From contig NZ_CP010827.1 of assembly GCF_000833575.1 (NCBI RefSeq), forward strand, positions 124,001 to 188,000: DNA of 64,000 bases. The letters run 5' to 3'. Positions 16,639-24,988 of the stretch are shown here, one piece after another. The position numbers and the translations under genes are program-made. The stretch comes from Corynebacterium singulare. GTDB taxonomy: Bacteria; Actinomycetota; Actinomycetes; Mycobacteriales; Mycobacteriaceae. Each line of letters begins with the position of its first letter. Position 1 is the stretch's first letter. A model generated the notes under the pieces. That model ran no database searches and was not told where the DNA came from. It worked only from the letters and a program-made list of their open reading frames with translations.

Positions 16639-17001
16639 ATGACGAAGGACCGCTTCCCCCGTTCGGTGTACGGCTCCGGTGAGGAGCCCGATCCGCGCTT
16701 CAGCATGGCCAACGAGCGCACGTTCCTGGCGTGGATCCGCACCTCCCTCGCGTTCATTGCCGGTGGCGTGGCCCTAGAGACCTTCGACCTGCCGCTGAAT
16801 ACGACCCTGACCCGCGTCATCTCCGCCGTCATGCTGGCGGTGGCCATTGTGCTCCCGGGCGTGGCCTGGCTGCACTGGGGTGCGGCGGAGCGCGCGATGC
16901 GGCACTCCCGGCCCCTGCCGGCCAGCCCCGCGTTGGCGCTGGTCGTGGGCGTGGTGATTGTCATCGGCGTCATGATTCTGGTGGGCGAGCTACTGGCGTG
17001 A
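16639..17001 (+). CDS. DUF202 / YidH-like membrane protein
   Basis: The 120-residue protein has the DUF202 signature (F-S-M-A-N-E-R-T-F-L-A-W-I-R-T-S-L-A-F) before three TM segments. Family function is unknown. The next gene encodes a second DUF202 protein with a GTGA overlap, so the pair is probably one complex. Confidence 0.85.
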   Translation: MTKDRFPRSVYGSGEEPDPRFSMANERTFLAWIRTSLAFIAGGVALETFDLPLNTTLTRVISAVMLAVAIVLPGVAWLHWGAAERAMRHSRPLPASPALALVVGVVIVIGVMILVGELLA

Positions 17002-17291
17002 GTGAGCTCTATGACCCCGGCCTGCAGCCGGAACGCACCCGCCTAGCGTGGCAGCGCACGGGCCTTGCCGCCCTGGTAGCCGGCCTGCTCGTGGCGCGCT
17101 CGGCGGCGCTGTGGGCCACGGTCATCGTGGGCGTTGTCACCGCCGCGGTGCTGTGGCTGGCCACGGCGAAGCTCCGGCACGCCGATAGCGCCCTCTCCCA
17201 GGCCGCGCCGCTGCCTGGCGCCTGGGCGCTCGCCGCGGTGACCGCGGGGACGATGGTGCTGGGCGCGGTGGCGTTCATAGCGGTCTGGTAG
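16998..17291 (+). CDS. DUF202 membrane protein (second of pair)
   Basis: The 97-residue protein has L-Q-P-E-R-T-R-L-A-W-Q-R-T-G-L-A, the DUF202 motif, then three TM segments. The GTG start overlaps the stop of the preceding DUF202 gene (GTGA, 16998-17001). Function is unknown. Confidence 0.82.
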   Translation: MSELYDPGLQPERTRLAWQRTGLAALVAGLLVARSAALWATVIVGVVTAAVLWLATAKLRHADSALSQAAPLPGAWALAAVTAGTMVLGAVAFIAVW

Positions 17292-17296
17292 CCCCT

Positions 17297-17327
17297 CCCG
17301 TTCGCAGATCCCCAGACCTGGAACGGG
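17297..17327 (+). terminator. Hairpin after the DUF202 pair
   Basis: CCCGTTC and GAACGGG form a 7-bp stem around a 17-base loop. No T tract follows, so its role as a terminator is only possible. Confidence 0.3.
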
Positions 17328-17513
17328 GAAGTAGCTGCAGTACATAAATCAGCCCGTGTAGGGGTGGATATAGCCGCTTAGCGGGGGTAATAGTGCGGAA
17401 CTAGTTGTTTGCTGTGTGTGGGGTTCGATAGTCTGAGGCTGCAAGCCTATTCGGTGACCCGTATAACTTTCAGCACTAACTTGGGTCTGGCTAACCAAGA
17501 AAAGGAGGGGCAG

Positions 17514-19088
17514 ATGACTACCCCGCACACTCACGTCTCTACCGCGCACACGGAGGGCGAGGACGACCACGGCGTAGACCGCAAAGACTGGCGCCGCATG
17601 GCCATCGGGCTCTTCGCCGGCCTGGTGCTGGCGGCCATCGTGTGGTTCATTTTCCCCAGCAACGCCGTCGATACGGTGGCGCAATCCCCGGGCGCGAAGG
17701 AAGGGGCGGAGTACTCCGAGAGCGCACTGCGCGCGGTGGCCGCGGTGACCATCCTTATGGGCGTGTGGTGGATGACGGAGGCCATCCCGCTGGCCGCCAC
17801 CGCGCTGTTGCCGCTGGTCATCTTCCCGCTGGCGGGCGTGGGCACCATCAAGGAGGTCGGCGCGCCGTACGCCTCCGCCACCATCTTCCTCTTCATGGGC
17901 GGCTTCCTGATCGCCCTGGCGCTGCAGCGCTGGAACCTGCACCGCCGCTTGGCGCTCTACGTGGTGAAGGTGATTGGCACCTCGCCCAAGCGCCTGATTC
18001 TGGGCTTCATGCTGGCTACCGGCTTCTTGTCCATGTGGGTGTCCAACACCGCTACGGCCGTGGTCATGCTGCCGATTGGTACCTCGGTACTGGCGCTTAC
18101 CGCGGAGACTGTGGGCGGTTGGGATAAGCAGAAGAAGTTCGCTACTGCGCTCATGCTGGGAATTGCCTACTCGGCGTCGATTGGCTCGCTCGGCACGCTC
18201 ATCGGCACCCCGCCCAATGCCTTCCTCAACGCCTACATGGCGGATACCTGGGGCGTGACCTTGGGCTTTGGCCGCTGGATGGCAGTCGGCGTGCCGCTGG
18301 CGGCGACGTTCCTGCTCATCGCGTGGTTCCTGCTGATTACTATCTTCAAGCCGGAGATGAAGGAAATCCCGGGCGGGCGCGAGCTTATCGACGATGAAAT
18401 CAAGGCCCTCGGCCCATGGACCCGCCCCCAGATCATGACGGGCATTATCTTCGTCCTCGCCGCCGCGGCCTGGGTGACGCTGCCGCTGGTGCTCTCGGAG
18501 TTTGAGAACTACGACGACGCCATCGTGGGCATCGCCGCCGGCATCCTGCTGTTCATTCTCCCGGCAGATAACCAGCGCCGCATCCGCCTGCTGGACTGGG
18601 AGACCGCGAACGAGATGCCGTGGGATGTCCTTCTGCTCTTCGGCGGCGGCCTGTCCCTGTCCTCGGTATTCAACTCCTCCGGTCTGTCCCTGTGGATCGG
18701 TGAGATGGCCAAGGGGCTCAGCGTCCTGCCGGTGGTGCTCATCGTGGCCGCCGTGGCGGCTCTGGTCCTCTTCCTCACGGAGATCACCTCCAACACCGCG
18801 ACGGCCGCGACCTTCATCCCGATCATGGGCGGCGTCGCCGTTGGCGTGGGCCTGACTGCCGACGGCGACATCAACGTCCTCCTGCTCACCATCCCCGTCG
18901 CGCTGGCGGCAACGTGCGCGTTCATGCTCCCGGTCGCCACCCCGCCGAACGCCATCGCGTACGGCTCCGGCTACGTCAAGATTGGGGAGATGATCAAGGG
19001 CGGCTTCGGCCTCAACATCCTGGGCATCTTCCTCATCACCCTCACCATCTACCTACTGGCGGTGCCCATCTTCGGCCTGTCCGTCTAG
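17514..19088 (+). CDS. DASS-family (SLC13) dicarboxylate transporter
   Basis: The 524-residue protein belongs to the divalent anion:Na+ symporters. It has the two SNT motifs S-N-T-A-T-A (about 200) and S-N-T-A-T-A (about 430) and the helix-hairpin motif G-T-P-P-N-A and its partner A-T-P-P-N-A. These bind Na+ and C4-dicarboxylates such as succinate, fumarate or malate. ATG 17514 follows AAGGAGGGG by a few bases. Upstream in-frame codons have no such site. It resembles the corynebacterial succinate importer type. Confidence 0.9.
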   Translation: MTTPHTHVSTAHTEGEDDHGVDRKDWRRMAIGLFAGLVLAAIVWFIFPSNAVDTVAQSPGAKEGAEYSESALRAVAAVTILMGVWWMTEAIPLAATALLPLVIFPLAGVGTIKEVGAPYASATIFLFMGGFLIALALQRWNLHRRLALYVVKVIGTSPKRLILGFMLATGFLSMWVSNTATAVVMLPIGTSVLALTAETVGGWDKQKKFATALMLGIAYSASIGSLGTLIGTPPNAFLNAYMADTWGVTLGFGRWMAVGVPLAATFLLIAWFLLITIFKPEMKEIPGGRELIDDEIKALGPWTRPQIMTGIIFVLAAAAWVTLPLVLSEFENYDDAIVGIAAGILLFILPADNQRRIRLLDWETANEMPWDVLLLFGGGLSLSSVFNSSGLSLWIGEMAKGLSVLPVVLIVAAVAALVLFLTEITSNTATAATFIPIMGGVAVGVGLTADGDINVLLLTIPVALAATCAFMLPVATPPNAIAYGSGYVKIGEMIKGGFGLNILGIFLITLTIYLLAVPIFGLSV

Positions 19089-19126
19089 CCTTCATGGCTT
19101 AGCTAAGGCAGTGCCGTGCAAGGTAA

Positions 19127-19153
19127 ACGGCGGGTGAATTTAGATCCCGCCGT
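19127..19153 (+). terminator. Hairpin after DASS transporter
   Basis: ACGGCGGG (19127-19134) pairs perfectly with CCCGCCGT (19146-19153) across an 11-base loop. There is no clear T tract. It is a probable transcript end. Confidence 0.45.
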
Positions 19154-19185
19154 AAAGGGTGAAAAACCTGCTGTGACGTCGTGAT

Positions 19186-19214
19186 TTGTCAGTTTTCCAG
19201 AGCGTGGGTATAGT
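19186..19214 (+). promoter_or_regulatory. Promoter of tRNA-Arg
   Basis: TTGTCA (19186-19191) and TATAGT (19209-19214) are spaced by 17 bases, close to the housekeeping sigma consensus, 62 bases before the mature tRNA. Confidence 0.6.
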
Positions 19215-19276
19215 TATTCCTCGTTGCACAGCAGAGCGCACACGCTACAGCGTTACGCACTGCAAACCAACGGACT

Positions 19277-19352
19277 GCGCCCGTAGCTCAACGGATAGAG
19301 CATCTGACTACGGATCAGAAGGTTGGGGGTTCGAATCCCTCCGGGCGCACCA
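19277..19352 (+). tRNA. tRNA-Arg(ACG)
   Basis: It folds as a standard cloverleaf with acceptor GCGCCCG/CGGGCGC, anticodon loop CTACGGA (anticodon ACG) and T loop TTCGAAT, with CCA encoded at 19350-19352. The A34 is the substrate of TadA, whose gene is at 24978. Confidence 0.97.
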
Positions 19353-19358
19353 CATCTC

Positions 19359-19390
19359 AGCCCCTAGCTGCACAAGCGGCTAGGGGCTTT
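19359..19390 (+). terminator. Terminator after tRNA-Arg
   Basis: AGCCCCTAGC (19359-19368) pairs with GCTAGGGGCT (19379-19388), followed by TT. Confidence 0.7.
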
Positions 19391-19504
19391 GTGCTGTCCA
19401 TATCTCCTCCTATAGTCGCGCCGCCTACGCTGACGGCACGCCGCCGCGTTTTCTGACATAGTGGGGCACCTAACCGAAACCGCGAATTTCAAGGAGAGTA
19501 GAAC

Positions 19505-20206
19505 ATGGCTAGCGTTTTGTTCGTCGTCAGTGCAGCAGATGTCTGGACCCAGAAGGACGGTTCCGTTCACCCGACCGGGTACTGGGCCGAGGAGCTGGCC
19601 GTTCCGCACCAACTGTTTAGTGACGCCGGCTGGGACATCACCGTGGCAACCCCTAACGCGGTAGCGCCGACGCTGGATAAGATGAGCCTGGGGGAGGGCG
19701 CCGGTGATCCCAAGGATCTGGAGAAGATTAGCGCTTACCTCGACTCCATCAAGTCCGAGCTCGACGCCCCGAAGTCTCTGGCAGACGTCAACGAGGCCGA
19801 CTACGACCTCGTCTTTTACCCGGGTGGCCACGGCCCCATGGAGGACCTAGCGGTCGACGCCGTCTCCGGCGCACTGCTTAAGCAGCGCCTTGCCGCCGGC
19901 ACGCCGCTGGCGCTGCTGTGCCACGCACCGGCCGCCATCCTGGCGGCGAAGAACGAGGACGGCACCAACGCCTTCGCCGGCAAGCAGGTGACTGCGTTCT
20001 CCAACACGGAGGAAGAGTCCACCGGGCTCGCGGAGAACGCGAAGTGGCTCCTGGAGAGCGAGCTGGTCAACGCCGGCGTCAAGTACGACAAGGCCGCAGA
20101 GGACTGGAGCTCCCACGTGGTGGTGGACGGCAACCTCTACACGGGCCAGAACCCGCAGTCCTCGGAGGAGCTGGCGAAGCGCATCCTGGCGGACCTGGAC
20201 AAGTAA
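19505..20206 (+). CDS. DJ-1/PfpI-family protein (Hsp31-like)
   Basis: The 233-residue class I glutamine-amidotransferase-like protein has the nucleophile elbow L-L-C-H-A-P-A (Cys about 139), an upstream G-Y-W-A-E-E and G-G-H-G. This is the layout of Hsp31/YajL-type chaperone, glyoxalase or deglycase proteins. A good ribosome site (AAGGAG) precedes ATG 19505. It stands alone between tRNA-Arg and a META-domain gene. Confidence 0.88.
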   Translation: MASVLFVVSAADVWTQKDGSVHPTGYWAEELAVPHQLFSDAGWDITVATPNAVAPTLDKMSLGEGAGDPKDLEKISAYLDSIKSELDAPKSLADVNEADYDLVFYPGGHGPMEDLAVDAVSGALLKQRLAAGTPLALLCHAPAAILAAKNEDGTNAFAGKQVTAFSNTEEESTGLAENAKWLLESELVNAGVKYDKAAEDWSSHVVVDGNLYTGQNPQSSEELAKRILADLDK

Positions 20207-20256
20207 GCGCCGAAAAATGGAGGATTGAGTCGCAGGACAAGCCGGTCAAGGGCGGA

Positions 20257-20262
20257 TATGCT
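20257..20262 (+). promoter_or_regulatory. -10 element TATGCT, leaderless start of META gene
   Basis: TATGCT ends 7 bases before ATG 20270, which places the start directly before the signal peptide. Confidence 0.5.
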
Positions 20263-20269
20263 GGTGCTC

Positions 20270-20734
20270 ATGATCAAAGCGATTCTCTCCGCCATTCTGC
20301 TATTTATCTCCTCGCTGTTTTCTAGCGCGGGCTCCTCGGAGCTGGCGGGGAGTTCGGAGGCGTGGGCGGTGAACGTCGCCAAGCATGGCGTCATCACGAA
20401 CGCGCCAGCAGGTTTGGTCGAGGCCAACGACGAGCAGATGGAGCACATCACTGCTTTCAGGTGGGAGTCTGAGGCGAGCCCAGAGGATTTCTCCCTGAAT
20501 TTCCAGAACCAGACGGCGTGGCTGCCCTGTAACGGAGGCAACTTCACCTTGGTTGATGGCGGGGTGGAGCTTGGTGGTGTGACGGAAATGGCCTGTCCCA
20601 GAGGAAAGATTGACCTTCCCTTCACCGTGTTCCTGTCCGAACCGGCGAAGGTAATGGTGAACCGCGATGCCTCCGCAACGCCTCAGCGCATTTACCTTGT
20701 GCGTGGGGATCAAGCCATCGCCCTTACCCGCTGA
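20270..20734 (+). CDS. Exported META/HslJ-like domain protein
   Basis: The 154-residue protein starts with a hydrophobic signal peptide (M-I-K-A-I-L-S-A-I-L-L-F) and then a small beta-rich domain. W-L-P-C-N-G-G-N-F, G-G-V-E-L-G-G-V-T and M-A-C-P match the META/HslJ pattern, with two cysteines that probably form a disulfide. Function is unknown, probably in the cell envelope. ATG 20270 is preferred over ATG 20258 because of the -10 position. Confidence 0.65.
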   Translation: MIKAILSAILLFISSLFSSAGSSELAGSSEAWAVNVAKHGVITNAPAGLVEANDEQMEHITAFRWESEASPEDFSLNFQNQTAWLPCNGGNFTLVDGGVELGGVTEMACPRGKIDLPFTVFLSEPAKVMVNRDASATPQRIYLVRGDQAIALTR

Positions 20735-20790
20735 GACGCGCATCACGCAGTGCTGCGTGAAACGCAGACCTGAAAACGAACACAAATAAG

Positions 20791-20820
20791 AAGACCGGCC
20801 AGAGCCCCTGGTCGGTCTTT
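20791..20820 (+). terminator. Rho-independent terminator
   Basis: A 12-bp stem (20791-20802 with 20808-20819, one G-U pair) with a 5-base loop is followed by TTT. Confidence 0.8.
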
Positions 20821-20850
20821 CGACGTTTTCGACTGCAAGGAGATGAATAG

Positions 20851-21756
20851 GTGTCAGCGCATGCCCGAATAGTGGGTCTCGATATTGCACGTTCCTTGGC
20901 CATCATCGGGATGATCATCCTGCACATGGCCAACCTGGTGTGGGGTGTCAAAGTGGTGCTCTCAGGGCTGCCGGCAGCCGGCTTCGTCATCATCGCCGGT
21001 ACTACGATGATGATTCTTGCCCGTGACTACTCGCTGCGGGTGTTCATGAAGCTGGTGGCTCGCGGCTGCCTCATCATGCTTATTGGCGTGGCTTTGCTGC
21101 CCGTTGGCGGTGAGATTCAGGTGGTGCTCGTGGTGATGGGCGCGGCCATGGCGCTGACAGCCTGGGTGCCGCCGCTGGCCACTGGTTGGAAGGTACTGCT
21201 TTTCGCGCTGGCCACCGCGGGGGCGACGGTTCTCTACGCGCCGTACACCCTCCCGCAGGTCTACCCCCTCGTGGCGTTCCTGGCGTACATGGTGGCGGGC
21301 ATGCTGCTTTACGACGTCTACCTCACCCGCCCCACCCGCACCCACACCATTACGACCGCGGTGGCTGCCGTTGTCACCGGCATCGGCCTGTGGCAGCGCT
21401 TCAACCCGGACATTCCAGGCTGGCTGCGCTTTACGGGGCATACGGGTGTGCTTGGTGAAATCCTTCTCTCCGTTGCGGTGACCGCGGTGGTGCTGCACCT
21501 GTGTCTGGTCCTTGGCCGCCAGTGGCCACGTGTATTCTTCCCCTTCGCGGCGCTGGGGTCGATGTCGCTGACCATCTATATCCTGCATATTTTCACTGCT
21601 CGCTATTGGCAGGCGAACGTCTCGCTGCACAACACGATGGCAGCAGTGGGTTTTGTGCTCGCTTTCTTGGTGCTGAGCGCGCTGTGGAAAAAGTTCTTCG
21701 GAAAAGGCCCGGCCGAGAGGGCCGTGGCGTGGGCAATCAAGGAGGTGGCCGCGTAA
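20851..21756 (+). CDS. Multi-TM acyltransferase-like membrane protein
   Basis: The 301-residue protein has about nine TM segments. The N-terminal G-L-D-I-A-R-S-L-A-I-I-G-M-I-I-L-H matches the start of the HGSNAT/DUF1624/acyltransferase_3-like clan, with the His in TM1. GTG 20851 follows AAGGAG by 9 bases. Its stop overlaps the next gene's ATG (TAATG), tying it to a secreted protease. It may modify an envelope component; the substrate is unknown. Confidence 0.7.
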   Translation: MSAHARIVGLDIARSLAIIGMIILHMANLVWGVKVVLSGLPAAGFVIIAGTTMMILARDYSLRVFMKLVARGCLIMLIGVALLPVGGEIQVVLVVMGAAMALTAWVPPLATGWKVLLFALATAGATVLYAPYTLPQVYPLVAFLAYMVAGMLLYDVYLTRPTRTHTITTAVAAVVTGIGLWQRFNPDIPGWLRFTGHTGVLGEILLSVAVTAVVLHLCLVLGRQWPRVFFPFAALGSMSLTIYILHIFTARYWQANVSLHNTMAAVGFVLAFLVLSALWKKFFGKGPAERAVAWAIKEVAA

Positions 21757-22778
21757 TGACGGCACGAAAGATGACTGCTGTTCTGGCTAGCGCTGTGGCC
21801 GTGGGGCTAGGCGCTGCGCCGGCCATGGCCTTGGAATTCGCCCAACCCGCACCTCACTCGGAGGAAAGCGCTGCCGTAGCCGCTCTACGCATGGGCAAAA
21901 TTGGCAACTTCGGTGACTGCACCGGCACGCTCGTGGCCGAGCAATGGGTGTTGACCGCCCGCCACTGCTTGGAGTCCGTCAACAACGACGGCACTCAGGC
22001 GCGCTTCGGTGACCGAGTCTTTGATGCTGACTCCTGGGCGGTTTCACCCACCATTGACGCCGGCCTTATCCACCTCACCGAACCCGTCGAGGGCATCACA
22101 CCTGCCAAGCTTGCGGACGCAGTGCCCTCTGCCGGCGAGAAAGGCCACTTTTACGGTTGGAGCAGCAGCTCCCGGATGGCCCGCACAGGCCAGCTGCCGA
22201 TGGCGGAGATGGAAGTGGGCGAGCTTCTCTCGGGCGGCACCCCGCCTCCTGAGGAAGCCGAAACGCCACAGGTCATGGAAGGCGGTGAGATGCCTGAGAT
22301 TGCGGTTAGCCCTGACGGTGCGGAAAGCATCCCGGCGGGTGCGCTCGGCTCGGAGAGCGTTCCCGCTGGTGAACTTGGCGGATCCACCCCGATGATTGCC
22401 GCAGCCATCATGGACGTGAAGGCCCTCAACGGTGAGGGGATGCAGGGCGGTGATTCGGGCGGACCGTTCTTCGTCGATGGTCGGCTCGTCGGCGTGGCCA
22501 CGGCTGGCACGTCGAATGCGGACCCGGATCTTCCGTCCCCGACTGCTGCCATCACCTCGGTGGTCGAAGTCCGCGACTGGATTGAGGCCATCACCAGCGG
22601 CCGCGATACCGACGGCGTTCTCAACGCTGATACTTCCCCGGCGCCGCCGACAACGATGCAGGTCAGTGCTCCCGTTGCATGGCCAGCGAGCATTGCCGCG
22701 GTAGTGGGGCTCATCGCAATCGCCTTCTTCTCGCGCCTGCGAGGCCGCAAGCCAAGCGCTGAAAAGCGCACCAGCTAG
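21756..22778 (+). CDS. Membrane-anchored trypsin-like serine protease
   Basis: The 340-residue protein has a signal peptide (1-25), then a chymotrypsin-fold domain with T-A-R-H-C (His), I-D-A-G-L-I-H-L (Asp) and G-G-D-S-G-G-P (Ser). A C-terminal TM (about 308-328) ends in a basic tail. About 90 residues rich in Gly, Glu, Pro and Ala are inserted between the Asp and Ser regions, including an S-I-P-A-G-A-L-G-S-E-S-V-P-A-G repeat. It is coupled by TAATG to the acyltransferase-like gene. Confidence 0.88.
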   Translation: MTARKMTAVLASAVAVGLGAAPAMALEFAQPAPHSEESAAVAALRMGKIGNFGDCTGTLVAEQWVLTARHCLESVNNDGTQARFGDRVFDADSWAVSPTIDAGLIHLTEPVEGITPAKLADAVPSAGEKGHFYGWSSSSRMARTGQLPMAEMEVGELLSGGTPPPEEAETPQVMEGGEMPEIAVSPDGAESIPAGALGSESVPAGELGGSTPMIAAAIMDVKALNGEGMQGGDSGGPFFVDGRLVGVATAGTSNADPDLPSPTAAITSVVEVRDWIEAITSGRDTDGVLNADTSPAPPTTMQVSAPVAWPASIAAVVGLIAIAFFSRLRGRKPSAEKRTS

Positions 22779-22781
22779 GCT
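22776..22781 (+). promoter_or_regulatory. -10 element TAGGCT before small membrane gene
   Basis: TAGGCT overlaps the stop codon of the protease gene and ends 8 bases before ATG 22790. Confidence 0.45.
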
Positions 22782-22789
22782 GAAACTCC

Positions 22790-22978
22790 ATGAAGGAGAA
22801 ACTCGTTCCCTGTCTTATCGCCGGTGCCATCCTCGGCGTGGTGCTGTGGCTGGCTTCCGGCATGCTGTGGTTGTTGCCGGTAGGCCTAGTACTAGGTCTT
22901 GCGGGGTACCCGCTGCTCGGCATGACGCGCGATGAGTCTCAAGCCCGCAAGCGCCGCGACGACACCTTCCGCGACTAA
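22790..22978 (+). CDS. Small two-TM membrane protein, hypothetical
   Basis: The 62-residue protein has two hydrophobic segments and a charged C-terminus (D-E-S-Q-A-R-K-R-R-D-D). It lies 11 bases after the protease gene. No family is recognised. Confidence 0.6.
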   Translation: MKEKLVPCLIAGAILGVVLWLASGMLWLLPVGLVLGLAGYPLLGMTRDESQARKRRDDTFRD

Positions 22979-23100
22979 GCGCCCCCCGCCGCCGCACGCC
23001 GCTCCACGCCACCGCGCACGCTGTCATGCGGCTCATCACTAGATGGCATTCCACAAAAGGCATCGTGTAAAAGGCAACTGCCAGAGGGCATCTTTGGGGC

Positions 23101-23137
23101 TGAAAACGCCATCTGCAGTGCCCACATGGCGTTTTCA
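23101..23137. repeat. Perfect 12-bp inverted repeat TGAAAACGCCAT
   Basis: TGAAAACGCCAT (23101-23112) and ATGGCGTTTTCA (23126-23137) would form a 12-bp stem with a 13-base loop. A further GAAAACGCC follows at about 23142. Confidence 0.7.
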
Positions 23138-23244
23138 GGCGAGAAAACGCCTTGTGGATAATGCCATCTGCGCGATGCCTTCTGGGATCACCGCCAATGG
23201 CGGGACGGTCAGCTATCTGCGCGGTAGCGGAAGAGTGACGCAGA

Positions 23245-23352
23245 TGGTCCCTTTACATTGGTCCCTTTAGTTTGGTCCTTTTGCTGACCACAAGGACCAT
23301 CTAGGTATAGAAAATTGCTTGTACATGGTCCCTTTAGGCTGTAAAGGGACCA
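23245..23352. repeat. Cluster of TGGTCCCTTTA repeats with a hairpin
   Basis: TGGTCCCTTTA occurs at 23245, 23259 and 23326. A shorter TGGTCCTTTT lies at 23273 and inverted copies near 23292 and at 23342-23352. The pair 23326-23336/23342-23352 is a perfect 11-bp stem with a 5-base loop and may act as a terminator for either convergent gene. Confidence 0.75.
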
Positions 23353-23416
23353 GAGTAACGGGACCGTACTAGAGGGACCTTGTGCCACGGCGGTGAGGGC
23401 GCGGTGAAACCACCGG

Positions 23417-24445
23417 CTAGAAAATCTCGATGCGCCCGCCGAGGGACTCGGTTTGGCGCAGCTGCGCCACCCAGTTCGGAGCGCCCGGGTGCAGTCGCAG
23501 CACCGGGCGGGAAGAAATCTTGACCGGGGAGACCGATTCCTTCCGAGCGCCGGATCGGGCTTCGATGCGGGTGCGGGCTCTGTAGCCGGCGTCGGCAAGC
23601 TCGGCGATGGACGGCTCATCTGAAGCCAACGAGTCACGGGCAGACTGCATCAACTCAATCGCCTCATCCAGAGCGCTGACCAAAGCCGTCGCGTTCGTCT
23701 CACACATCTGACGCACCAGGTCAGGGCGGGTACCGGCCACGCGCGTGCCGTCCTTGAAGGAACCGGCGGCCAATGACTGTGCGAGAATTCCGCCGTTATC
23801 GCCCACCACCGCGAGGGTCTCCGCCAGCACGTGCGGCAGGTGAGAAATGCGAGCCACCGCGGCATCGTGGTTGGCCACGCGCACTGGCACTGCTTCCGCA
23901 TGAACCATCTGCGTCATGCGGACAACATCAGCGAAAACATTTTCCCATTCAAGAGGGATGCGCTCACCGCGGGCGTCGCATTCAGCGGCGTAGTCGTAGG
24001 TGATAACCCAGGCGGCACGGTGAAACAGGCCGGTCTGCGAGTTCTCCCAGCCGGACTTGGAGGTGCCCGCCATGGGGTGGCCGCCAACGTAGCGAGGATG
24101 CATGTCGCGCTCGATGACGAGCTGGCGGATTTCGGCTTTGACCGAGACGACATCGGTAAACCCGCAGCTTGGGGCGTGCTCCTGAATAGCGTCAAGAACC
24201 GAGGCAACCGCGTCCATGGGCACCGCGATGACGATGAGGGCTTTGTCTTCCTCTGCGCGGCGCAGGATGGCTGGGAGGTCATCAGTAACGTCAAAGCCCT
24301 GCTTCACAGCAATGCGGGCACCGGACGTGGAATGGTTGTAGCCGAATACTGGGTGCTTGGCCGCGGCGAGATCACGCAGCAGGGAACCGCCGATGAGGCC
24401 GAGACCGATAATGCAGACGGGGCGTTGAACATCTTGAGAACTCAC
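23417..24445 (-). CDS. tyrA: Prephenate dehydrogenase
   Basis: The 342-residue enzyme of tyrosine synthesis has the N-terminal NAD(P) motif G-L-G-L-I-G-G-S-L, then D-V-V-S-V-K and G-G-H-P-M-A-G, with the catalytic His, and a helical C-terminal domain with H-L-P-H-V-L-A. It may act on prephenate or arogenate. GTG 24445 is the start and no ribosome site is evident. It is divergent from the tadA-associated gene. Confidence 0.93.
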   Translation of the reverse strand: MSSQDVQRPVCIIGLGLIGGSLLRDLAAAKHPVFGYNHSTSGARIAVKQGFDVTDDLPAILRRAEEDKALIVIAVPMDAVASVLDAIQEHAPSCGFTDVVSVKAEIRQLVIERDMHPRYVGGHPMAGTSKSGWENSQTGLFHRAAWVITYDYAAECDARGERIPLEWENVFADVVRMTQMVHAEAVPVRVANHDAAVARISHLPHVLAETLAVVGDNGGILAQSLAAGSFKDGTRVAGTRPDLVRQMCETNATALVSALDEAIELMQSARDSLASDEPSIAELADAGYRARTRIEARSGARKESVSPVKISSRPVLRLHPGAPNWVAQLRQTESLGGRIEIF

Positions 24446-24470
24446 GGTGACAATTGTGGCACAACCCGAC

Positions 24471-24476
24471 TAATCT
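24471..24476 (+). promoter_or_regulatory. -10 element TAATCT before tadA operon
   Basis: TAATCT ends 8 bases before ATG 24485. Confidence 0.5.
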
Positions 24477-24484
24477 GACGAGGT

Positions 24485-24988
24485 ATGAGCCATGACGATC
24501 TGTCTTTTTCCATCACCGTCGCGCGTGACGAGCGCGGCTGGGTGATTCGCCCCTTCGAGGATGACTTTGACGATGTCCAGACCTCGATTAAGGCGGTGCG
24601 CAACCTGCGTTCCGAGGGCGCGGCGTTTGCGCTGCTATGTGTGGAGGATGACTATTTCGTCGTGGTCCGCCCGGTGCCGGGGGATGTACGCATGCTGCTT
24701 TCCGACGCCACCTATGCCGCCGAAGACGACTTCGCCGCGGACTTCCTGGACTTGCGCGACATCGATATCCCGGATTTGGACGAAGATGAGTGGGAGGACG
24801 CCGACCCGTACGGCGACGGTGACTTCGACATCTTCGCGGACCTCGGCCTCGATGAGGATCAGGTGGGCTACATCATCGAGAACGATGAGGACTGGCCTTC
24901 CGATATGCTCCTGCGCATCGCCGGCGAGCTGGGCTTTGGTGATGAGTTGGAGGACTACCTCGACGGCCTCGACTCGGATGACTCTTAA
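24485..24988 (+). CDS. TadA-associated acidic protein
   Basis: The 167-residue protein has a very acidic middle and end (D-L-D-E-D-E-W-E-D-A-D and E-D-Y-L-D-G-L-D-S-D-D-S). It matches the actinobacterial family annotated as tRNA adenosine deaminase-associated protein. Its last 11 bases overlap tadA, so the two are co-translated. Its role is unproven; it may assist TadA. Confidence 0.8.
   Translation: MSHDDLSFSITVARDERGWVIRPFEDDFDDVQTSIKAVRNLRSEGAAFALLCVEDDYFVVVRPVPGDVRMLLSDATYAAEDDFAADFLDLRDIDIPDLDEDEWEDADPYGDGDFDIFADLGLDEDQVGYIIENDEDWPSDMLLRIAGELGFGDELEDYLDGLDSDDS

Larger units (their letters stand above)
22979..23416. other. Convergent intergenic region made of small repeats, no gene seen
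   Basis: 438 bases between the small membrane gene and the end of tyrA hold two unrelated sets of inverted and direct repeats (23101-23137 and 23245-23352) and no credible gene. The base composition is lower in GC than the flanks. Confidence 0.6.

Noticed and set aside
17349-17942. Minus-strand frame opposite the DASS transporter start
   Set aside because: It is antisense to a clear transporter gene with a ribosome site; the composition is not protein-like.
21501-21755. Upstream extension of the serine protease frame
   Set aside because: It overlaps the acyltransferase-like gene; ATG 21756 is followed at once by a good signal peptide.
23245-23352. CRISPR-like array
   Set aside because: The repeats are 11 bases with irregular spacing and mixed orientation, and no cas gene is near.
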